Source: a bacterium
GTDB lineage: Bacteria; Latescibacterota; UBA2968
Assembly: GCA_027296045.1 (NCBI GenBank)
Contig: JAPUJS010000451.1
Span: 1 to 17,573, forward strand
DNA: 17,573 bases
Direction of reading: 5' to 3'
Both the position numbers and the translations under genes were made by a program. Each line of letters opens with the position of its first letter. The first letter of the stretch is position 1. This document shows positions 1-6,664 of this stretch, piece by piece. The notes beneath the pieces are model-generated. The model searched no databases. It saw nothing but the letters and a program-made list of their open reading frames with translations, and was not told the DNA's origin.

Positions 1-92
1 GCCTCCTCCACAAACCGAAGCACCGTTTCCGCATTCGCATCAAAATCATCCGTCTGCCGGGTTTGTGCCAGCCCGATTCTAAGCATCTTCAT
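1..92 (-). CDS. Nitrilase/carbon-nitrogen hydrolase family protein, N-terminal fragment (runs off window)
   Basis: Only the first 30 codons are present; the gene continues beyond base 1. The N-terminus has the charged, short beta-strand opening of the nitrilase superfamily (MLRIGLAQTRQTDDFDANAE, then a helix ending FVEEA). In that family the 'I.LAQ' strand precedes the first helix of the alpha-beta-beta-alpha fold. The catalytic Glu, Lys and Cys would lie outside the window, so activity cannot be judged. The ATG at 92 is preferred because GGAG at 100-103 sits 7 bases upstream; a second ATG at 86 would be 13 bases away. Family members hydrolyse nitriles, amides or carbamoyl groups in the cytoplasm. 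The gene lies 200 bp downstream of the two-domain PhyH gene on the same strand, so cotranscription is possible but not shown. Confidence 0.72.
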   Translation of the reverse strand, partial: MKMLRIGLAQTRQTDDFDANAETVLRFVEE

Positions 93-292
93 AGAGGATC
101 TCCAGGGATATGTGACGAAAGTCGCTCTCTGAACAATAGGACCTTCTCTGCATTTCAATGTCGTTGCTGATAGTCCTCCATAGCCTCGCGATAATACGGG
201 GGTTTCCACTAAAACGTGCCGTATCTGGAGTCAGATATTGTAGCGGTCACTCTATGAAGAATGAGAGTCCCTTCTCAATCCTATTTATGCCC

Positions 293-2068
293 TCATTTGG
301 AGAGATCTTTCCGCTTCTTCAACTCATCCACCACCGGTTTCTGAGGTGCAACTTCACTATAAAGCGCCGAACCCCGCTCATAGGATACTTCCACTTGCCC
401 ATCTGTCACTTCCAATCGAGGCACATTGAGCTGCCGGGCGTCCCGATCTGTCCCCCGCATCACTGTCAACTGAGCATCGGTCATCCCCTCTAACAGATCC
501 TCGCCCCACCGGTTCCACGGATGCACCATCTCGCCTCCGGCTCGGTGAAAACTCCGCGACGAATACTTGATCAGGATACCCCGCCTTGGAATCGGATTTT
601 TCCAGGCCGTCGTCCCGTGGGTCATCGCCCCATCGGCAAAAAACAACACGTCACCCGCCTTCATCACCAGCTGCTTCACCAATCCCATATGATCGTCGCA
701 CGCGTGCACGCCCGGCGGCATCGGGTATTTCGCCTTGTGGGACCCCGGCACACAGGCAAACCCACCCAAATCCGGCTCCACATCCCGCAACTGCCACGTT
801 GTCGTCACGGCCTCCGAGTAACTCCTCCCATTCTGAAACTGATACCCCATGGGTGGGTACATGGGTTCCCCGCTGTCGTGCAGCGCATGTCCAGACGTCC
901 CTTTCACTGAACAGAATGCCGTCTCTCCGCTCATACGGGCACCGCTGCCACCCATCCAGGTCACCCGGTGCTCTACGGGTGGGTGGGCCACCATCTTTCG
1001 AAAAGGCTCACAATAGGGCTCAGGCAGTTCCAACAAACCGCCCAGCGCCGGTCGACCCGTCCCTGCCAGGACCTTGGACCCCCTTGAAAGTTCATCCTCC
1101 ACCACGATCCGGTCCTCAAACTTGTCGATTGCCTCATTTGCCTTTTCCAGCCATTCGTCATCCATCACCCCCCGCAAGATCATATACCCGTTCAACTCCC
1201 AGAAGTAAAACTCTTTCTCATCAATTCCAGAATTCGGATCTCGGATATAAAACGACGGATGAAATACCTTTCGGGATTCATCCACCTTCACCGTTTCTCC
1301 ATCCGTCACAATCACCGGCGGAGGCGATGAATATTCATAATCCGGCCGATAAAGCGACGCCCGCTGCTCCGGTGTAATCTCCGCATGCCATTCGGGTGAC
1401 GGATCTTCTTTCACCTTCGGCCCTGTCCCCGCCGACTGCATCGCCGCCCGGCCCACATACTCGTAGCTCAGCAAGCGCTGGGGTCCCTCACCTTGCCAGG
1501 GTCGCATCCCCTGTAACACCGTCCCGGCCACCAAAAACAAATCGCCTGCCATCATCGTCGGCTGAAAGGTCAAGCCCATATCGTCTTCACCTGTGGCAAT
1601 ATCGTCCGGCGTCTCCACATTTACCTTGTGGGTGCAGGGCACCAGCACAAATCCGCCGTCGCCTTCTTCCACATCTTCAAGCGCCCAGATCGCCCGCACT
1701 GTCTGACAATATCGACACCCATTCTGGAAATAATACGCCCTGGCCGGATCCCTCGGTTCATTGCCCCCCACCAGCGGGGCGGTCACGTCATAGGTCACAT
1801 CGGATAAAAGTTCAGGCTGTCGGTCCAAACGAAAGCCATAACCCACAATCTGATTGAGAAACCACACCAGCTGGGGGTGTACCAACAAATCTCGAAACGG
1901 ATCGCGCAATGGAGACGGCCATCCCAGCATTCCATCGGCATGTTCTCCTTCGTCCAGTGCCTGGTTCAGCACATTCACCTCACCCTGGTTCAACACCCCC
2001 GGGATGTGCAAATAGCCAGCTACGTCAAAGCAGTAATTCTCTTCGTTGCTCATCAACTCCCGGTCCAT
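293..2068 (-). CDS. Tandem two-domain phytanoyl-CoA dioxygenase (PhyH)-like protein with degenerate metal-binding motifs
   Basis: This 591-residue protein consists of two PhyH-like domains, roughly residues 10-260 and 285-570; a normal PhyH protein has one domain of about 280-320 residues. The halves align by eye: both contain a 'GGF..VP.(S/T)HK' strand (138-148 and 435-445), an 'AGD(L/V)' strand, and an 'MT..Q' stretch near the domain end. Canonical PhyH enzymes are Fe(II)/2-oxoglutarate oxygenases using HxD...H. In domain 1 the HxD position reads Tyr113-Phe-Gln115 and the distal His is Gln186. In domain 2 it reads Gln410-Phe-Gln412, but distal His484 and Arg495/496 remain. Domain 1 is therefore probably not a classical iron oxygenase and domain 2 is doubtful. 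The start is firm: AGGAGG lies 6 bases before the ATG. No signal peptide is seen. It is transcribed divergently from the aldolase-like gene. The domain 2 region is close to the single-domain protein at 13487-14425. The substrate is unknown. Confidence 0.85.
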   Translation of the reverse strand: MDRELMSNEENYCFDVAGYLHIPGVLNQGEVNVLNQALDEGEHADGMLGWPSPLRDPFRDLLVHPQLVWFLNQIVGYGFRLDRQPELLSDVTYDVTAPLVGGNEPRDPARAYYFQNGCRYCQTVRAIWALEDVEEGDGGFVLVPCTHKVNVETPDDIATGEDDMGLTFQPTMMAGDLFLVAGTVLQGMRPWQGEGPQRLLSYEYVGRAAMQSAGTGPKVKEDPSPEWHAEITPEQRASLYRPDYEYSSPPPVIVTDGETVKVDESRKVFHPSFYIRDPNSGIDEKEFYFWELNGYMILRGVMDDEWLEKANEAIDKFEDRIVVEDELSRGSKVLAGTGRPALGGLLELPEPYCEPFRKMVAHPPVEHRVTWMGGSGARMSGETAFCSVKGTSGHALHDSGEPMYPPMGYQFQNGRSYSEAVTTTWQLRDVEPDLGGFACVPGSHKAKYPMPPGVHACDDHMGLVKQLVMKAGDVLFFADGAMTHGTTAWKNPIPRRGILIKYSSRSFHRAGGEMVHPWNRWGEDLLEGMTDAQLTVMRGTDRDARQLNVPRLEVTDGQVEVSYERGSALYSEVAPQKPVVDELKKRKDLSK

Positions 2069-2116
2069 CGGAAACCTCCTGTGTAGAAAATTGAACTCGA
2101 GCGAGCCCTACCCTTT

Positions 2117-2145
2117 TGGATATGGTAAGTCAACTTTCCGGTCAA
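2117..2145 (-). promoter_or_regulatory. Candidate sigma70-type promoter for the tandem PhyH gene
   Basis: Read on the minus strand, TTGACC (2140-2145) is followed after 17 bases by TATCCA (2117-2122). The -35 matches the consensus at 5 of 6 positions and the -10 at only 3 of 6. A transcript would start near 2110, about 40 bases before the ATG at 2068. This is a pattern match only. Confidence 0.3.
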
Positions 2146-2279
2146 GCCAAGAAAAAGAACACTCGGCCCGGAACAGAGAACCGCCTATCGAAAGGAATTC
2201 TCATTGACTTTAAGAGATAGGATCAGGAGATTTAAGGCCCACAGAGATCGATAAACCCCATGTGAAGGACTTGCAAGCC

Positions 2280-3185
2280 ATGAACAGACAAGCCCGAAAA
2301 TCGCCCGACGAAATCCGGACCCTTCTGGAAGGACCGGTCACATCGATCCCAACATCCTTTCTGGCAAATGGAGACATGGATTGGGACGGGGTTGCCAACA
2401 TCATCGAAATCGGCCTGGAAGGCGGGAGTGGTGTGATCTTACTGACGGCCGGCGACAGCCAGCTTTTCTACCTGAGCGAAGATGAAATCGCAGAATTGAC
2501 CCGCTTTACAATCGACCGCACCGCAGGTCGGGCGCTCACGGTCGCAGCAACAGGGGTCTGGCCTACAAGACAGGCTGAAGCTTTCGCCCATCGGTGCGTA
2601 GAATGGGGCGTAGATGTGCTCATGTCCGTAACAACCTTTCACGCCCAGGACCCTGAAGGCGTGGCGACCCACAACGCGGCCATCAGCAAGATCATCCCGG
2701 TGATGCTGGTCGGATACCCCTCGCACCAGGCTCTCGACATGCTCGTTGACGAACCGGGCATCTGCTGCTTCAAGGAAGACGGACCGGAAGCCTATGCCGC
2801 CGAAACCCTGCAAAAATACGGCCACCACTGGAAAATCATGACAGGCGGTGCCCTGTGGCGTCACCTGCTCGAATGGCCCTTTGGCTGCACTGCCTTCATG
2901 GACTGGTCCATGACCTTCGCCCCCCACATCGGCGCTGGATTCTGGCAGGCCCTGTGCCAGAACGACGTGGTCGAAGCCAGGCGGATCACCGTCGAGGTGG
3001 AGCGCCCCCTGTGGGATCTGCGGGTTGATTTCAGAGGCGGGTGGCAAACCATGTGGAGAGCCGCATTGGAACTATCCGGGGTCGCCTCCCGATACTTGCG
3101 ATCGCCCCAATTGTCGGCAACAGATGAAGATCTCGAGCGCATTCAACCAACCCTGAAGCAACTGGGCCTGCTCTCAAAGCCATAA
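2280..3185 (+). CDS. Dihydrodipicolinate synthase/N-acetylneuraminate lyase (DapA/NanA) superfamily protein
   Basis: A class I (Schiff-base) aldolase-fold protein of 301 residues, the usual size of the family. The N-terminal part gives GPVTSIPT.F near residues 18-27. The loop LLTAGDS (55-61) occupies the place of the GTTGES substrate-binding loop. The Schiff-base lysine is Lys165 in CCFKED. The catalytic Tyr region, normally PYYN, reads TTFHAQ, so the proton-relay Tyr appears to be Phe120. That makes true dihydrodipicolinate synthase activity unlikely; a related lyase, hydratase or dehydratase acting on a 2-oxo acid is more plausible. The ATG at 2280 is chosen because AAGGA at 2265-2269 lies 10 bases upstream; an in-frame GTG at 2262 has no good site. 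The sulfatase gene follows 62 bp downstream on the same strand, suggesting an operon. Family assignment is firm, reaction unknown. Confidence 0.87.
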   Translation: MNRQARKSPDEIRTLLEGPVTSIPTSFLANGDMDWDGVANIIEIGLEGGSGVILLTAGDSQLFYLSEDEIAELTRFTIDRTAGRALTVAATGVWPTRQAEAFAHRCVEWGVDVLMSVTTFHAQDPEGVATHNAAISKIIPVMLVGYPSHQALDMLVDEPGICCFKEDGPEAYAAETLQKYGHHWKIMTGGALWRHLLEWPFGCTAFMDWSMTFAPHIGAGFWQALCQNDVVEARRITVEVERPLWDLRVDFRGGWQTMWRAALELSGVASRYLRSPQLSATDEDLERIQPTLKQLGLLSKP

Positions 3186-3247
3186 AGTCGAAGCACAGTT
3201 TCCTGCGGCATTTATCCCCACTTTCATATTCAGGAGGGAATCTCCCG

Positions 3248-4753
3248 ATGAGCAGCCAACCAAATATTCTCTTTATTGTTTCCGATCAGATGACCGCAGC
3301 CCTTACCGGCGTTTACGGGCATCCGGTGGTGAAAACACCGCATTTGCAGCGTCTTGCCGAGGATGGCGTGCGCTTTGATTCGGCTTACACACCCTTTCCG
3401 CTCTGTTCGCCGGGCCGGGCGTGCATTATGACGGGCCGCCACGCGTCGGAGATAGGTGCCTGGGATAATGGCGCCTTGCTGGCGGCTGATCAATTGAGCT
3501 TTGCACACTATCTGAGCCATGCAGGATACGATACGGTGCTTTCGGGCAAGATGCACTTTGTGGGGCCGGACCAACTGCACGGCTTTCAGCGACGCCTTAC
3601 TACGGATATTTATTCCTGTCATTTTGACTGGGTAAAACCGGAGTGGATTCGTATCAAAGAATCTCAGGGTCGCGAGTGCGAGGAAGTGATGAGCAACCGG
3701 CGCGGGTACAATGCTCGGGGATATACCGGCGAAGCGGTGCAGGTGGGCAGGTGGCACAACGCCTTGAGCTACGACGAGGAAGTGCACTTTCGCTCGGTCG
3801 AGTATCTGCGATCCAAGGCGCGCAAGAAAGAGGACGGCCCCTTTATGCTGTGCGCTTCATACCACCATCCGCACGAGCCGTTTCTGCCGCCGACGGAGTA
3901 CTGGGATCTATACGAGGGAGCGGAGATTGAGATCCCCGAGTTCCCGTCGGACCTGGACGAGAGTTATTCCCTGCTGGATCGCAACCTCAACGCCTATCAC
4001 GGGACCCGGCGCTACAACCTTCGCGATCCGGACGGACTGCGCAGGCTGCGGCGGGCGTACTACTCTTTGGTGACTTATATGGACCGCAAGGTGGGAGAGT
4101 TGCTGGATGTGCTGGAGGAGACGGGACTGGCAGATAACACAATGGTGGTTTTTGCCAGCGATCACGGTGATATGCTTTGCGAAAAGGAGATGGTGCAGAA
4201 GCGCACGCTCTATGAATGGTCGTGTCGCGTGCCCTTGCTGGTGCGTTTTCCCGACCGATGGAAAGGTGGAACCACCTGTGCTACACCGGTGTCTCTTCTG
4301 GATCTGCTACCTACGTTTTGTGAACTGGCCGGCGAAGAAGCCGCGCTGCCACACGACGGCGATAGTTTGCATAAGATTCTGCAAAACGGCGCAGAGGATC
4401 GCTTTGTTTTCGCCCAGGCGCATGAAGCGGTGGGCGTGCCGTGCATTATGGCACGGCAAGGGCGGTTTAAGTACAACTATATTCACGGATCCGAAGACCA
4501 GCTCTTTGACCTGGAGGCAGATCCGGGGGAGTGGAATAACCTGGTGGGGGATGCCGGGTGTGCAGAGGCTGCCGCGCAGTTACAGGGAGAGATTCTGCAG
4601 CGCTTCGATCCCGACCGGATGGCCCGCGAGAATCTGGAGAGTCTTTACAGGCGACAATATATAGCCGATGTGATGAAGGCCAATGGCACCTACTGGAACC
4701 ACTTCCCCCACTTCGACGCCCGCAAGGGGACGCTGGAACAGTACCTGGCGTGA
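3248..4753 (+). CDS. Formylglycine-dependent sulfatase, choline-sulfatase (BetC)-like
   Basis: A 501-residue type I sulfatase. It opens with the metal-binding strand PNILFIVSDQM (Asp13) and carries the signature CSPGR at 53-57, where Cys53 would be oxidised to formylglycine by a separate maturase not encoded here. SGKMHFVGPDQLHGF (99-113) and the following RLTTDIY resemble choline-sulfatases, with Lys101 and His103 as active-site residues. HHPHEPF lies near 206-212 and SDHGDM at 304-309 supplies the second metal site. The family hydrolyses sulfate esters; choline-O-sulfate is the best guess, but related marine sulfatases act on other small esters and there are no betaine-synthesis genes nearby. 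No signal peptide is visible, which suits a cytoplasmic BetC-like enzyme. The ATG has AGGAGG (3232-3237) 10 bases upstream. The coding strand is strongly G-rich, unlike most neighbours, which may mark a later arrival. Confidence 0.92.
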   Translation: MSSQPNILFIVSDQMTAALTGVYGHPVVKTPHLQRLAEDGVRFDSAYTPFPLCSPGRACIMTGRHASEIGAWDNGALLAADQLSFAHYLSHAGYDTVLSGKMHFVGPDQLHGFQRRLTTDIYSCHFDWVKPEWIRIKESQGRECEEVMSNRRGYNARGYTGEAVQVGRWHNALSYDEEVHFRSVEYLRSKARKKEDGPFMLCASYHHPHEPFLPPTEYWDLYEGAEIEIPEFPSDLDESYSLLDRNLNAYHGTRRYNLRDPDGLRRLRRAYYSLVTYMDRKVGELLDVLEETGLADNTMVVFASDHGDMLCEKEMVQKRTLYEWSCRVPLLVRFPDRWKGGTTCATPVSLLDLLPTFCELAGEEAALPHDGDSLHKILQNGAEDRFVFAQAHEAVGVPCIMARQGRFKYNYIHGSEDQLFDLEADPGEWNNLVGDAGCAEAAAQLQGEILQRFDPDRMARENLESLYRRQYIADVMKANGTYWNHFPHFDARKGTLEQYLA

Positions 4754-4799
4754 ACGGTGTCGAACAGTCGATCGCCGAAGCAATCGTTTACTGGTAGGT

Positions 4800-4837
4800 G
4801 AAAGAAAAAGCGGTGAAACAATCGCTGTTTCACCGCT
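4800..4837 (-). terminator. Rho-independent terminator of the 4861-5766 PhyH gene
   Basis: A perfect 12-base inverted repeat (4809-4820 and 4826-4837, arm AGCGGTGAAACA) flanks a 5-base loop. The A-rich run at 4800-4808 becomes CTTTTTCTTTC after the stem on the minus strand. It lies 23 bases past the stop codon of the minus-strand gene. There is no T-run on the plus side, so it is less convincing for the convergent sulfatase gene, although the stem could serve both. Confidence 0.85.
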
Positions 4838-4860
4838 CACATATTACATCTCCAAGAAGG

Positions 4861-5766
4861 TCATCCATCCACCTGCTCGGCCAATGCACATGTAGCTGGC
4901 GAGCCGTCTGCTTCTGCAAACACCTTTCCAAATTCCTCCCGAGACACCTGTCGCGTGTTCTCTCCTCGATATTGAAATTGCAAAGCCCTGCGCCCGTGCG
5001 GGCTCCGGTTCGGAGGCGTTTGATGCGGCAACATCGCCGAGAAAATCATCGCGCCTCCAGCCTTCATTTCCACCGGAACCGCATCGCTATAATCCAGCCG
5101 ACCTTCCACAATCTGGCAATCAATCTTGTGCACATGTTTAAATGCCTCGCCCTTGTGCCTGCCCGACAACACGTGCATACACCCGTTCTCCACCGTTGCA
5201 TCATCCAGCGTAATCCAGGCCGTAGCAATCGCCTCTAAAGGCAACCAGTCAAAATATGCGTTATCCTGATGCCAGGGCTTTTCCGATCCAATAAACGGCG
5301 GTTTGGAAAGGGCCATCTCGTTCTTCAAAATCACCTTTTGCCCCAACAACCGCTCCACAAACCCTTTGATCCGCGGATGCGCTACCAGGGACTGAAACGT
5401 GGGATGCGCCTGGTGATACCCGTACAGCTTGCGAAATTTGAGCTCGGCTTCGGCATTTTCCAACGCCAGCGGTTCTTCGACACTCGACTCAAAGTGGATA
5501 CCAAACGGGCCATCGGCCTCCTGGACCTGAGTCCCTGCATAGTTTCCCTTTGTCCCGGCCTTTGCTTTCCGAACCCGTGCCCGTCCCTCACGCGCCTCGT
5601 CCATCAATCGCCACGTGATCTCGCTCAAAGCCATCCGGCCCGCCTCGACCTCTTCGGCGGTCAACACGTTCTCAAATGCCAGATACCCATCCCGGTAAAA
5701 CTGTGTCACCTGTGCATCGTCCAGGTCCTCTGGACAGTCCGGTAAACGCAACGTCGATACAGACAT
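4861..5766 (-). CDS. Phytanoyl-CoA dioxygenase (PhyH) family Fe(II)/2-oxoglutarate oxygenase
   Basis: A single-domain PhyH protein of 301 residues, the normal family size. The complete metal set is present: His166 and Asp168 in WHQDNAYF, and His248 in LPHQTPPN. Arg259/Arg260, 11-12 residues later, is placed to bind 2-oxoglutarate. The helical N-terminus (FYRDGYLAFENVLTAEEV, residues 23-40) is typical. The family hydroxylates aliphatic or small polar substrates in the cytoplasm, for example phytanoyl-CoA or ectoine; this substrate cannot be named. AGGAGG lies 4 bases before the ATG. It appears to be a one-gene unit, with a promoter candidate at 5819-5847 and its own terminator. It is only a distant relative of the other two PhyH-like proteins in the window, which lack the HxD motif. 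Confidence 0.93.
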   Translation of the reverse strand: MSVSTLRLPDCPEDLDDAQVTQFYRDGYLAFENVLTAEEVEAGRMALSEITWRLMDEAREGRARVRKAKAGTKGNYAGTQVQEADGPFGIHFESSVEEPLALENAEAELKFRKLYGYHQAHPTFQSLVAHPRIKGFVERLLGQKVILKNEMALSKPPFIGSEKPWHQDNAYFDWLPLEAIATAWITLDDATVENGCMHVLSGRHKGEAFKHVHKIDCQIVEGRLDYSDAVPVEMKAGGAMIFSAMLPHQTPPNRSPHGRRALQFQYRGENTRQVSREEFGKVFAEADGSPATCALAEQVDG

Positions 5767-5818
5767 CCTGCCTCCTGAGGATAAAAAATCGCAACATCAA
5801 ACATCTGTTTCCAAATAG

Positions 5819-5847
5819 AATTTAGGGCATTTCAAAACGATTGGCAA
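5819..5847 (-). promoter_or_regulatory. Candidate sigma70-type promoter for the 4861-5766 PhyH gene
   Basis: On the minus strand TTGCCA (5842-5847) is followed after exactly 17 bases by TAAATT (5819-5824). The matches are 5/6 for -35 and 4/6 for -10. The predicted start near 5812 gives a leader of about 45 bases carrying the AGGAGG site. It lies within the RecX-like remnant read on the other strand. Confidence 0.4.
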
Positions 5848-5926
5848 GAAACATCGAAATTTGAAGAAACGCGGTATCGATGAAGAGCTCATCAACGAAG
5901 CCTTAGCCGAGGTCTCCCGGGAATAA
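5819..5926 (+). pseudogene. RecX-like C-terminal remnant
   Basis: This short open stretch lies between a TAG at 5816-5818 and a TAA at 5924-5926, with no credible start. It encodes about 35 residues that end in HRNLKKRGIDEELINEAL plus AEVSRE. The pattern R.L..RGI..ELI.EAL is the helical repeat of RecX, the RecA-modulating protein, where it occurs in the middle or C-terminal part. I read it as the surviving tail of a recX gene destroyed by rearrangement. A chance helical ORF is possible because the stretch is short. The cupin gene begins 103 bp downstream on the same strand. Confidence 0.35.
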
Positions 5927-6028
5927 TGGGGTGAATGCCCGGGTGCAAAGTCTATTTTTACAATTGGTATAAGATTCAAAGTCTCTGTTGTCGATGACAA
6001 CAAACTACCGTTGATCAAGGAGATTGTC

Positions 6029-6364
6029 ATGGTCCACATCGTCAAACCCGACCAGAGAGATTTAAAATTGTATGACGCTTCCGATGCCACCGTGCACGTA
6101 TCTGACCCCATCGTCGGCAAAGATGACTGCCTCTCGGCCGGCTTTACCGAATACATCAAACCGAGCAGGCTGGAATGGACCTTCGACTACAACGAAGTCT
6201 TTTTCATGCTCGAAGGCGCCCTTGAAGTCCTGGCCGGCGGACAGGACCCCGTCAAATTCGAAGCCGGCGACCTGGGTTACATCGAAAAGGGCACCCAGAC
6301 CGTCATTACCGTTCCAGAACGTGCCTTGCTCCTGCACGTCACCCAACCCGCATGGCGGGGTTAA
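6029..6364 (+). CDS. EutQ-like cupin domain protein
   Basis: A 111-residue single-domain cupin. The central part, WTFDYNEVFFMLEGALEV (around residues 51-68), matches the first cupin motif as found in EutQ-like proteins. It is followed by FEAGDLGYIEKGTQTVITVPE, the second motif with the usual G(D/E)...P.G-like turn. The first motif lacks the paired histidines of classical cupins, as is common in the EutQ group, so metal binding is uncertain. The ATG at 6029 is chosen because AAGGAG (6017-6022) lies 6 bases upstream; an in-frame TTG at 6011 would overlap this site. The gene stands alone in a stretch of gene remnants, and its stop overlaps the end of a minus-strand 20-codon ORF. It may act as a small-molecule-binding or isomerase-type protein; no pathway is indicated. 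Confidence 0.82.
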   Translation: MVHIVKPDQRDLKLYDASDATVHVSDPIVGKDDCLSAGFTEYIKPSRLEWTFDYNEVFFMLEGALEVLAGGQDPVKFEAGDLGYIEKGTQTVITVPERALLLHVTQPAWRG

Positions 6365-6423
6365 CCGGATGAATCCAGACCCAGCTGTCGCGCCACAATC
6401 CGGGCGTTCTCTTCTGCCGGCAT
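6361..6423 (-). pseudogene. Truncated start of an unknown gene (20-codon ORF with a strong ribosome binding site)
   Basis: On the minus strand AAGGAGG is placed 5 bases before an ATG at 6423. The ORF reads MPAEENARIVARQLGLDSSG and stops at 6361-6363, overlapping the stop of the opposing cupin gene. The AAGGAGG site begins at the last base of the TGA of the luciferase-like remnant upstream, the typical spacing of two operon genes. The peptide looks like the normal helical start of a larger enzyme and not a finished protein, so I interpret it as the 5' end of a gene whose remainder was lost when the cupin segment joined here. A genuine small peptide cannot be excluded. Confidence 0.45.
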
Positions 6424-6434
6424 ATCGTCCTCCT

Positions 6435-6647
6435 TCATGCATGTGCTGCCGTCGTGTCCTTCTTAAACTCCGGCATCACGTGTTCAGAGAACATCCTCAG
6501 CGATTTACACACCCGTTCAGGTGCCAGATCCCCAATCCGTGTCCATCCCATAAAGTGCTGCAATCCGGTATTTTCCTGGATCCACCTGATCCGATCCGTC
6601 ACAAAATCAGGATCGCCCACAATCGCGTGCTCCGCCAGGATTTCATC
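6435..6647 (-). pseudogene. Luciferase-like monooxygenase (LLM class flavin-dependent oxidoreductase), C-terminal remnant
   Basis: About 70 codons remain, beginning just after an in-frame TGA (6648-6650) and ending at 6435. The sequence contains DEILAEHAIVGDPDFV, then a helix RIRWIQENTGLQHFM, and ends with ERVCKSLRMFSEHVMPEF. The order 'VGdPe.V...i......G..h.m......l....V..SL..F...VMP' is the C-terminus of bacterial luciferase-like monooxygenases, which are normally about 330-380 residues long. The N-terminal four fifths, including the flavin-binding barrel, is absent because the kelch gene ends at 6665. This is therefore a remnant. Its own downstream partner is also cut short (6361-6423). 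Confidence 0.72.
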
Positions 6648-6664
6648 TCACAAAATATCCGCAC

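Noticed and set aside
93..292. 200-bp gap between the nitrilase-like fragment and the tandem PhyH gene, with short inverted repeats
   Set aside because: The repeats are 4-5 bp and have no T-run; no ORF with a ribosome site is present. I see nothing definite here.
586..1377. 263-codon plus-strand open frame within the tandem PhyH gene
   Set aside because: Pro/Ser/Arg-rich low-information translation with no ribosome site; both PhyH domains are encoded on the other strand.
2204..2233. TTGACT upstream of the aldolase-like gene as a -35 box
   Set aside because: No acceptable -10 hexamer lies 16-18 bases downstream (GAGATT/AGATTT), so I did not call a promoter.
5938..5975. GTGCAA ... GTATAAGAT as a cupin promoter
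   Set aside because: The -35 is poor and the spacing to the AT-rich part is ambiguous.
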